NCBI GenBank assembly: GCA_016297775.1
Contig: JAEDGA010000023.1
Location: 1 to 16,869 of the forward strand
Source: Candidatus Methanomethylophilaceae archaeon
GTDB taxonomy: Archaea > Thermoplasmatota > Thermoplasmata > Methanomassiliicoccales > Methanomethylophilaceae
Length of the DNA: 16,869 nt
Direction: 5' to 3'
Shown: positions 12,270-16,869 of the stretch, one piece after another
Position numbering within the stretch: the first letter of the stretch is position 1
How the letters are laid out: each line of letters starts with the position of its first letter
The notes under the pieces: model-generated
Databases searched by the model: none
Told to the model about the DNA's origin: nothing
What the model saw: the letters and a program-made list of their open reading frames with translations, nothing else
Position numbers and translations under genes: made by a program

Positions 12270-13567
12270 CCCTTCACCTCCGGTGCGATCCTGTCGAATC
12301 CTTTCTCCCACTCCACCGCCGCGGAGAGGAGGATGTCCTCGTTCCAGTGGTCCGATGTGAACATGAGTCCGACCGGCATCCCATCGGAGTATCCGCACGG
12401 TACGGACATGTGGGGCATACCGGTGAGGTTGGGCGGGATCGTGAGGAAATCCGCCTTATAGATGTCCAACGCGGACATGTTGGCGATATCATCGAACCTG
12501 GGTGATACGAAGGGCATCGTAGGTGTCACGACGGCATCGTGGTCCGCGAACACCCTCTTGTAGTCCTTGATGATGGATTCCCTCACCCTGAGTGCCTTGT
12601 TGTAGTATCTGTCCGCATATCCCACCATCCTGGTGAAGGTACCAAGCAGGATCCTCCTCTTGGCCTCGTCGCCGAAGTATTGCGACCTGAACGATGTGAA
12701 GTATGCATCGAATCCGAGCGAGAGGTCCCCATCCTGCTGTCCGTATCTCATACCGCAGAATCTTGCAAGGTTGGTGGAGGCCTCGGATGCGGCGATCACG
12801 TAGTACGCGGGCATGGCATACTTTAGGATAGGCATGTCCACGTACTCCACGTCGATGCCCATGGACCTCAGTGTCTCCAGGGATCTCTCGAAGTGTTCCA
12901 TGACATCCTTGGAGATGCCTTCCACCGCCTCTCTTGGTACTGCTACGGATTTTGCCATCCTGTCCTTCTCGGGCATCTCGGGCTGTACGCAAGACGTCGG
13001 GTCATGCTCGTCCTTGCCCGCGATTATCCTGAGGTATCTTCCCAGGTCCTCCGCCTTGGATGACAGGACACCGACCTTGTCCAACGAGTTCGCATAATCG
13101 ATGAGTCCGTATCTGGACACACGGCCGTAGGACGGTGCGATACCGTACACCCCGCAGAACGATGCGGGACAGACGATGGAACCGCCGGTGGACACTCCGA
13201 GTGCCACATGGTCCTCGAGCACCGCGGCCGCACATGCGGCGCCTCCAGAGGAACCTCCGCAGGATCTGTTCAGGTCATAGGGGTTCTTGGGGATGCCGAA
13301 ACCGGAGTTCGCGGAGAACGTTCCGAATCCGAACTCGTCCATGTTGGTCTTACCCTGAAGGAATCCTCCTGCCTCCCTCATCTTGCGGATGGGTGTGGCA
13401 TCGAACGGAGGCCTGTATCCTTTTAGGATCCTGGATCCGGCACAGGATTCGAAGTCCTTAGATGTCAGGTTGTCCTTGGCAGAGAACACGAACTTTCCGG
13501 AGGGGGCATCCTCCGTGAAGGAGGTGTACATCTCGTAGATCTCGTTGAGTCTCTTGAGCGAGGTCAT
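12266..13567 (-). CDS. gatA: Asp/Glu-tRNA amidotransferase subunit A (amidase)
   Basis: GatA releases ammonia from glutamine or asparagine for GatB. The 433-residue amidase-signature protein holds the Ser-cisSer-Lys triad: K31 in SAKDN, S106 in CGGSSGGA and S130 in STGGS. Spacings (75 and 24) equal those I recall for bacterial GatA, while the N-terminus is about 48 residues shorter. Two positions near the nucleophile differ from the usual GSDTGGSIR: here it is GVSTGGSIV, with Asp replaced by Ser and Arg by Val. The following FCGVYGIAPSYGRVSRYGLIDYANSLD is conserved. It overlaps gatC upstream and gatB downstream by ATGA, so the three subunits are translationally coupled. Confidence 0.95.
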   Translation of the reverse strand: MTSLKRLNEIYEMYTSFTEDAPSGKFVFSAKDNLTSKDFESCAGSRILKGYRPPFDATPIRKMREAGGFLQGKTNMDEFGFGTFSANSGFGIPKNPYDLNRSCGGSSGGAACAAAVLEDHVALGVSTGGSIVCPASFCGVYGIAPSYGRVSRYGLIDYANSLDKVGVLSSKAEDLGRYLRIIAGKDEHDPTSCVQPEMPEKDRMAKSVAVPREAVEGISKDVMEHFERSLETLRSMGIDVEYVDMPILKYAMPAYYVIAASEASTNLARFCGMRYGQQDGDLSLGFDAYFTSFRSQYFGDEAKRRILLGTFTRMVGYADRYYNKALRVRESIIKDYKRVFADHDAVVTPTMPFVSPRFDDIANMSALDIYKADFLTIPPNLTGMPHMSVPCGYSDGMPVGLMFTSDHWNEDILLSAAVEWEKGFDRIAPEVKG

Positions 13568-13836
13568 GAGAGTCTGGGCCCCCTTACGTATCTCTCGTAT
13601 GTTCTCATATCCTTGAGGAGCTCGTCCGGATCGATCTCGACGGACGGCACGTCCTCCCTGAGTACATCGGCCACTGTTATGGGATTGAAGCCGACGGCAT
13701 CGTCACCGGGGATCTCATCCAGCATCTGGAAGTATTCCAGGATCTCGGATAGGTCCCCTCCGTATTTCTCCAATTCCTCTTCCGTAAGGTCGAGGTGCGC
13801 GATGCGAGCTACTCTTTCGACTATTTCCCTGTCCAT
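13564..13836 (-). CDS. gatC: Asp/Glu-tRNA amidotransferase subunit C
   Basis: GatC is the small belt-like subunit that wraps GatA and GatB and stabilises the complex. The 90-residue product begins with the family pattern VERVARIAHLDLTEEELEKYGGDLSEILEYFQMLDEI and ends with the usual LREDVPS segment and a short tail. The ATG at 13836 is chosen by homology and lies 26-38 bases past a strong TATA box; the frame open further upstream has no GatC character. It is first in gatC-gatA-gatB, sharing ATGA with gatA. Confidence 0.93.
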   Translation of the reverse strand: MDREIVERVARIAHLDLTEEELEKYGGDLSEILEYFQMLDEIPGDDAVGFNPITVADVLREDVPSVEIDPDELLKDMRTYERYVRGPRLS

Positions 13837-13861
13837 TTGACTCGGCTCTGCGATGGGTTCC

Positions 13862-13874
13862 GTATATAATATAC
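13862..13874. promoter_or_regulatory. Symmetric TATA box upstream of gatCAB
   Basis: GTATAT and ATATAC flank a single A, giving a perfect inverted repeat. On the minus strand it places initiation near 13843, seven bases before gatC. The element is symmetric and could also fire rightward, with a start near 13893. CTAATCG (13874-13880), directly beside it, equals the outer seven bases of the Lrp-site arm at 8459-8480. Confidence 0.6.
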
Positions 13875-13892
13875 TAATCGCCTGCGCGTATG

Positions 13893-14060
13893 GTCGGGCG
13901 CGCGTACGGAGATGATTGTGCCAGACGCCCGGTGTCATCCACCATGGGATATCCGGTGAAAACATGGTCCCGACATCATGGGGCACCCGGGACATGCCGT
14001 ATTCATGGTATGTGTGTGACATCCTGCGGAAGGATGTACTCGATTATACACACCCTTCCT
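13893..14060 (+). other. Structured intergenic stretch, possible small RNA
   Basis: The roughly 270 bases between gatC and the TPR gene hold no convincing protein gene. They contain two notable stems. CATGGTCCCG (13963-13972) pairs with CGGGACATG (13988-13996) with one bulged G. ACATCC (14019-14024) pairs perfectly with GGATGT (14032-14037), and GTGTGT (14012-14017) with ACACAC (14048-14053) could close it from outside. A pyrimidine tract, CCTTCCTTT, follows. The symmetric TATA element could start a rightward transcript near 13893. A regulatory leader or small RNA is possible; the evidence is only structural. Confidence 0.25.
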
Positions 14061-14070
14061 TTGCCAAATG

Positions 14071-14077
14071 TTTATAA
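14071..14077 (+). promoter_or_regulatory. TATA box for the TPR-protein gene
   Basis: TTTATAA is centred 34 bases before the ATG at 14108. The predicted start site is near 14099, leaving a leader of about nine bases without a Shine-Dalgarno site. Confidence 0.6.
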
Positions 14078-14107
14078 CCCGTAGGTTGTAGTCCTTATCA
14101 GATCAAT

Positions 14108-14617
14108 ATGGCTGATGACATATCCAAGAAACTCAGTGCCGGAATGAAGGCGATGGACGAGGGGGATTTCAAGAAGGCGTATTCCTCCTTCAAGAAGATC
14201 TGCCAGGAGAATCCCGACAACGCAGAGTGCTGGTACTATAAGGCCGAGTGTGGAAACTACGCATCCGGCATGGAAGGAGCGAAGATCAAGGACGACGAGA
14301 TCCTCGAGGCATACAACAAGGCACTCGATCTGGATCCAGAGAACTGCGATTATGCGGAGTCCTACGGCATGTTCTGTATCTCCATCGGAAAGTACGCAGA
14401 GGCCGAGAGCGCATTCTGCGAGGCTGCGGAGTACGACGAGTCCAGAGCAGCTTCTCTCTATTCCGAGTTCGCCGTGGAGTACTACAACCACGTCATGGCG
14501 ACGTACGCGGACATCATGGAGGATCCCAAGGCACGCGCACCCTACGCGAAGAAAGCCCTCGAGTACATGCTCAAGGCACTTGAGATCTCCGCGGACGAGG
14601 CGAAGTCCCTTCTTTGA
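14108..14617 (+). CDS. Small tetratricopeptide-repeat protein
   Basis: The 169-residue, acidic, all-helical product shows TPR-like helix pairs: residues 8-38 (GMKAMDEGDFKKAYSSFKKI, ending NPDN), about 63-97 (ILEAYNKALDLDPEN, then YAESYGMFCISIGKY) and about 98-160, ending in YMLKALEIS. TPR proteins are protein-protein scaffolds; the partner is unknown. Six cysteines (32, 41, 48, 80, 90, 104) fall in the first two thirds, which is many for such a protein but not in a recognisable metal-binding pattern. No signal peptide or membrane helix is seen. It stands alone, with its own TATA box, and converges on mptA. Confidence 0.8.
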   Translation: MADDISKKLSAGMKAMDEGDFKKAYSSFKKICQENPDNAECWYYKAECGNYASGMEGAKIKDDEILEAYNKALDLDPENCDYAESYGMFCISIGKYAEAESAFCEAAEYDESRAASLYSEFAVEYYNHVMATYADIMEDPKARAPYAKKALEYMLKALEISADEAKSLL

Positions 14618-14665
14618 AAAGGACTTCTAAACCTCTTATCTTGATTTTCTTTAAAAACAGGAAAG

Positions 14666-14694
14666 GATCCTCCGCCCCTTCCGGGGCGGGGATC
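14666..14694. terminator. Bidirectional terminator hairpin between TPR gene and mptA
   Basis: GATCC (14666-14670) and CCGCCCC (14672-14678), separated by a bulged T, pair with GGGGCGGGGATC (14683-14694) around loop TTCC. The 12-pair stem lies between convergent genes. On the minus strand it is followed by CTTTCCTGTTTTTAAAG, a good tract for ending mptA; on the plus strand T-rich TTGATTTTCTTT precedes it and could already end the TPR message. Confidence 0.65.
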
Positions 14695-14698
14695 GGTT

Positions 14699-15577
14699 TC
14701 ATTCGTTTCTGAGCTCACCGAGGGTGCAGGACCTCTCGGCGAATGCGTTGTGTTTGTGGATGGACTCCTCGGACTCGCTCCTGACTATGAGTCCCACATC
14801 GTCCGGAAGTCCCTTGTACGCATCGACGATCCTTACGAGCGCTCCCCTGACCACATCCTCCACGAACTTGGGGTTCCTGTGTGCGTTGATGACCACGGAT
14901 CCCTCGTCGTCGCGTTTGAGGAGTTCGAACGTGGGGGAGGAGAAACTGGATTCGATGAGGTCGATGAGTCCGTTCGCCTCTACGTTGCAGGACTCGTCCA
15001 TCTCCATGATGACGGTACATACATTCCTCTGATTGTGGGACATGACCGGCCAGCCCTGGGGGTACTCCAGCATCTCGGTGACGGTCTGCTGTGCGCAGGG
15101 GCACGCGGTCATTCCGATCACCTCCACGCCGAGGGTCTTCCTGACGGACTCCCCGCGGATCCCTTTAGCCTTTCCGCTGAGCTTGTAGCTCTCCATGGTG
15201 TCCCTTCCGTTGGGGGTCTTGGTGTCCTTGAAGTATTCGGCCTCGATGCTGACGTTGGCTACGGAAGCGTATTCGTGCTTAATGAGGAGCTTCTTGCAGA
15301 TGGTGACCGCAAGGTTCTCGATACCGGTTATGGGGGTGGACACGCTCTCGTCGATGACCTCCCTGATGGCCTCCAGGTTCCTGGACAGGTGTGATCCCTT
15401 CTGAACAGCCGGAAGGTCCACGAAAACATCGATGGAGCAGAACAGCATTCCGTTGAGGTCGTTGCCGTCGATCTCCCTCTTGATGCAGACCGGCTTTCTG
15501 ACTCCTCTGACTCCGACCTTGGACAGCATGAAACCACTGTCCCCCTTGCTGTTCTGAACATCACATACAGGTATCAT
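14699..15577 (-). CDS. mptA: GTP cyclohydrolase MptA (type IB)
   Basis: MptA is a metal-dependent (Fe2+) enzyme converting GTP to 7,8-dihydroneopterin 2',3'-cyclic phosphate, the first step to methanopterin. Archaea also need a GTP cyclohydrolase for archaeosine in tRNA. The 292-residue protein shows VGVRGVRKPV, GSHLSRNLEA (61-70) and GMTACPCAQ (155-163), whose cysteines include the active-site ligand region. It also has MSHNQRN (179-185) and the C-terminal AHRNPKFVEDVVR segment. The ATG at 15577 begins IPVCDVQNS, as usual for the family; a GTG at 15598 would add seven residues. A TATA-like box (15607-15615) leaves about eight leader bases from the ATG. Confidence 0.94.
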   Translation of the reverse strand: MIPVCDVQNSKGDSGFMLSKVGVRGVRKPVCIKREIDGNDLNGMLFCSIDVFVDLPAVQKGSHLSRNLEAIREVIDESVSTPITGIENLAVTICKKLLIKHEYASVANVSIEAEYFKDTKTPNGRDTMESYKLSGKAKGIRGESVRKTLGVEVIGMTACPCAQQTVTEMLEYPQGWPVMSHNQRNVCTVIMEMDESCNVEANGLIDLIESSFSSPTFELLKRDDEGSVVINAHRNPKFVEDVVRGALVRIVDAYKGLPDDVGLIVRSESEESIHKHNAFAERSCTLGELRNE

Positions 15578-15606
15578 GTACAATCGTGTGCGAATCACGG
15601 GTTCTA

Positions 15607-15615
15607 GTAAATAAA
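15607..15615 (-). promoter_or_regulatory. TATA box for mptA
   Basis: The minus strand reads TTTATTTAC, centred about 34 bases before the ATG at 15577. Initiation is predicted near 15585, inside the stretch a GTG start at 15598 would need, which argues against that longer form. Confidence 0.5.
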
Positions 15616-15630
15616 CATGGCTACCAACAC

Positions 15631-15639
15631 TTTTTTAAG
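15631..15639 (+). promoter_or_regulatory. TATA-like box for rnhB
   Basis: TTTTTTAAG is centred about 35 bases before the ATG at 15670, giving a leader near nine bases. A GGGG tract (15659-15662) seven bases before the ATG could act as a weak Shine-Dalgarno site if the leader is slightly longer. This box is back to back with that of mptA. Confidence 0.45.
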
Positions 15640-15669
15640 TAGGTACGTCTGACGACAAAGGGGCATAAA

Positions 15670-16311
15670 ATGTTCTGCGGAGTCGATGAGGCAGGTAGAG
15701 GTTCCGTGATGGGACCTCTTGTGGTCGGAGCGGTTTTCGTCGAGGACGACTCGATACTGAAGGAGATAGGAGTGAAGGATTCCAAGAAACTGACTCCCAA
15801 GAGGAGGGAATCCATGTACGACCGTATCACGGAGTCGGCGGATCATTATTCGGTGGCGATCATGACCGCGGAGGACATAGACCTGCGCAGGGAGCACGAA
15901 TCCCTCAACGAGATAGAGCTGGCTATGTTCGCGGAGGCGACGGGCAGTCATCCTGCATCCGTGGTATATGCGGACTGTCCGGATGTGAACGAATCCGCAT
16001 TCCAGATGCATCTGTCCGCCAGGCTCGGAGGCACGGATGTGGTGGCACGTCACAAGGCCGACGACACATATCCCGTCGTGTCAGCCGCATCGATAATAGC
16101 CAAGGTCACCAGGGACAGATTGATATCCGACATATCGGCGGAATTCGGAGAGGATATAGGCAGCGGATATCCGAGCGATCTCAAGACCATCGGCTTTATA
16201 GAAAAATGGATAAAAGAAAATGGATGTTCCCCCAGATATACGCGTAATTCTTGGGAGACCGTCCGGAACATCAAATCCCGGCTGTCAGTCAGGAAGATAA
16301 CGGATTGGTGA
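15670..16311 (+). CDS. rnhB: Ribonuclease HII
   Basis: RNase HII cuts RNA in RNA-DNA hybrids and at single ribonucleotides in DNA, starting ribonucleotide excision repair. The 213-residue protein has GVDEAGRGSVMGPLVVGAV (4-22; catalytic D6 and E7), the DSKKLTPKRRE block, D102 in YADCPD, D131 in KADDTYPVVSAASIIAK, and Y167 in GSGYPSD. Together these make a complete active site. Length and order match the archaeal enzyme. The stop TGA lies five bases before the ATG of the SCP2-like gene, or overlaps its alternative GTG, so the two are probably one operon. Confidence 0.95.
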   Translation: MFCGVDEAGRGSVMGPLVVGAVFVEDDSILKEIGVKDSKKLTPKRRESMYDRITESADHYSVAIMTAEDIDLRREHESLNEIELAMFAEATGSHPASVVYADCPDVNESAFQMHLSARLGGTDVVARHKADDTYPVVSAASIIAKVTRDRLISDISAEFGEDIGSGYPSDLKTIGFIEKWIKENGCSPRYTRNSWETVRNIKSRLSVRKITDW

Positions 16312-16316
16312 ACACG

Positions 16317-16649
16317 ATGACCGTTGAACCCATGATCAAAAGGATGATAGAGAAGTTCGAGCACAGGGTGGCCAAGGACGACGAGGTCAGAGAGAAGGTG
16401 ATGCCCGTCGACAAGACCATCAACATCGATCTCGGAACGGAGTTCTACTCGCTGCACGTCAAGGATGCGGCCATCCAGGAATACAAGACCGAACTCATCG
16501 AGAATGCGGACATCACTCTGATCACCACCCCCGAGTACCTCACGCAGCTTGTCGAGGGTGAGCTCAGACCCATGAGGGCGTACGTCACCAAGAAGATACA
16601 GGTCAAGGGTAAGATCCAGGACATCATGCACCTGAAGACCCTTCTTTGA
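16317..16649 (+). CDS. SCP2 sterol-binding-domain-like protein
   Basis: The 110-residue product resembles a stand-alone SCP2 (sterol carrier) domain. It has a helical N-terminus, strands around TINIDLGTEFYSLHVKD (35-50), ADITLITTPEYLTQLVEGELRPMRAYVTKKIQVKG (64-98) and a short helix at the end. The central TPEYLTQLVEG and the KKIQVKG strand are the best family marks. Such domains bind lipids or fatty acyl groups; the archaeal ligand is unknown, and no sterol role is implied. The ATG at 16317 is chosen with GGTGA just before it; a GTG at 16308 overlapping the rnhB stop as GTGA is possible. No membrane helix. Confidence 0.8.
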   Translation: MTVEPMIKRMIEKFEHRVAKDDEVREKVMPVDKTINIDLGTEFYSLHVKDAAIQEYKTELIENADITLITTPEYLTQLVEGELRPMRAYVTKKIQVKGKIQDIMHLKTLL

Positions 16650-16681
16650 TCTCTTTTAAGAATAAAATACACTTTTCCATC

Positions 16682-16709
16682 GGATGGGGTGCTTATGAAC
16701 ACCCCATCC
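16682..16709. terminator. Perfect 10-base-pair hairpin after the SCP2-like gene
   Basis: GGATGGGGTG (16682-16691) pairs perfectly with CACCCCATCC (16700-16709) across the eight-base loop CTTATGAA. It lies 33 bases past the stop; a T-rich stretch (CTCTTTTAAG) comes before it, not after. It may terminate or protect the 3' end of the rnhB-SCP2 message, and it separates that from the tRNA promoter. Confidence 0.45.
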
Positions 16710-16730
16710 ATAGGGTTGTCATTGCAAACA

Positions 16731-16740
16731 TTATTTATAT
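16731..16740 (+). promoter_or_regulatory. TATA box for initiator tRNA
   Basis: TTATTTATAT is centred about 26 bases before the tRNA 5' end at 16762, the standard archaeal distance. Confidence 0.7.
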
Positions 16741-16761
16741 CATTGAATGATAGGCCGTATC

Positions 16762-16839
16762 AGCGAGGTAGGGTAGCCAGGATATCCCGTCGGGCTCATA
16801 ACCCGGAGACCAGTCGTTCAAATCGATTCCTCGCTACCA
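16762..16839 (+). tRNA. Initiator tRNA-Met (anticodon CAU)
   Basis: AGCGAGG at the 5' end pairs with CCTCGCT, followed by A73 and an encoded CCA. The anticodon loop is CTCATAA, giving CAT. Two features mark it as the initiator: the first pair is A1-T72, and the anticodon stem TCGGG/CCCGG holds three consecutive G-C pairs next to the loop. The D arm GGGTAGCCAGGATATCCC and the T arm AGTCG-TTCAAAT-CGATT are also as expected. The mature part without CCA is 75 bases. Confidence 0.95.
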
Positions 16840-16854
16840 TGATTATTATAATCA
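16840..16854. terminator. AT-rich palindrome directly after the tRNA
   Basis: TGATTAT (16840-16846) and ATAATCA (16848-16854) mirror each other around one T and follow the encoded CCA at once, with AAAAATTG next. It could be a transcript end or processing signal. The stem is weak, so this is tentative. Confidence 0.3.
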
Positions 16855-16869
16855 AAAATTGACCAGTGA

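Noticed and set aside
13890..14084. 64-codon plus-strand frame whose ATG lies about 22 bases past the symmetric TATA box
   Set aside because: Composition is not protein-like and it runs into the TATA box of the TPR gene. Kept only as part of the structured-region finding.
1..16869. CRISPR arrays, insertion sequences, prophage or toxin-antitoxin genes
   Set aside because: No regularly spaced repeats, transposase or integrase motifs, or terminal inverted repeats were seen on either strand.

Overview
The window looks like chromosomal DNA from a euryarchaeon, most likely a Thermoplasmata-class methanogen related to Methanomassiliicoccales. This rests on archaeal marker genes (RadB, NAC, Bud32, isopentenyl phosphate kinase, GTP cyclohydrolase MptA, AlaX-L, archaeal RNase HII), an isolated 5S rRNA gene, TATA-box promoters 25-30 bases from start codons or RNA ends, HypC (a [NiFe]-hydrogenase maturation factor), and stop usage of 16 TGA, 3 TAA and 1 TAG. 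TAG scarcity fits, but does not prove, pyrrolysine coding. The placement is inference; no search was run.

Layout. Bases 1-407 hold no gene I can support, only hairpins. A tRNA-Pro(UGG) (minus) follows, then a minus-strand pair bud32-XTP/dITP pyrophosphatase. Divergent from these is a plus-strand run: an AIM24-family protein, a small two-helix membrane protein, and radB. Converging on radB is a minus operon for isoprenoid lipid precursors: isopentenyl phosphate kinase, type 2 IPP isomerase, and (G)GPP synthase. Next on the minus strand come a lone 5S rRNA, hypC, nac and alaX-L. An Lrp/AsnC regulator diverges from alaX across a 62-83 base region with two nested palindromes. A plus-strand aspS follows and is of the long bacterial architecture, not the short archaeal one. 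It converges on a minus gatC-gatA-gatB operon. The right end has a TPR protein (plus), mptA (minus), rnhB and an SCP2-like protein (plus), and an initiator tRNA-Met.

How the genes fit together. Translation fidelity dominates: a bacterial-type AspRS with non-discriminating signature residues sits beside GatCAB. Together they form the two-step route that would make Asn-tRNA(Asn) from Asp-tRNA(Asn). AlaX-L removes Ser or Gly from tRNA(Ala), Bud32 serves t6A tRNA modification, and an initiator tRNA, a tRNA-Pro and 5S rRNA are also present. The lipid operon supplies the C20 chain for archaeal ether lipids by the IPK (alternative mevalonate) branch. Housekeeping genes include nucleotide-pool sanitation (Ham1), DNA repair (RadB) and RNA-DNA hybrid removal (RNase HII).

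Most genes have short or absent leaders and close TATA boxes. Operon partners are joined by ATGA overlaps (bud32/ham1, ipk/fni, gatC/gatA, gatA/gatB). No mobile element, CRISPR array or prophage was seen. No wholly new system is evident. The best leads are the laterally acquired AspRS with GatCAB, the AlaX/Lrp palindromic promoter, the AIM24-membrane protein pair, and a structured 270-base intergenic stretch before the TPR gene.
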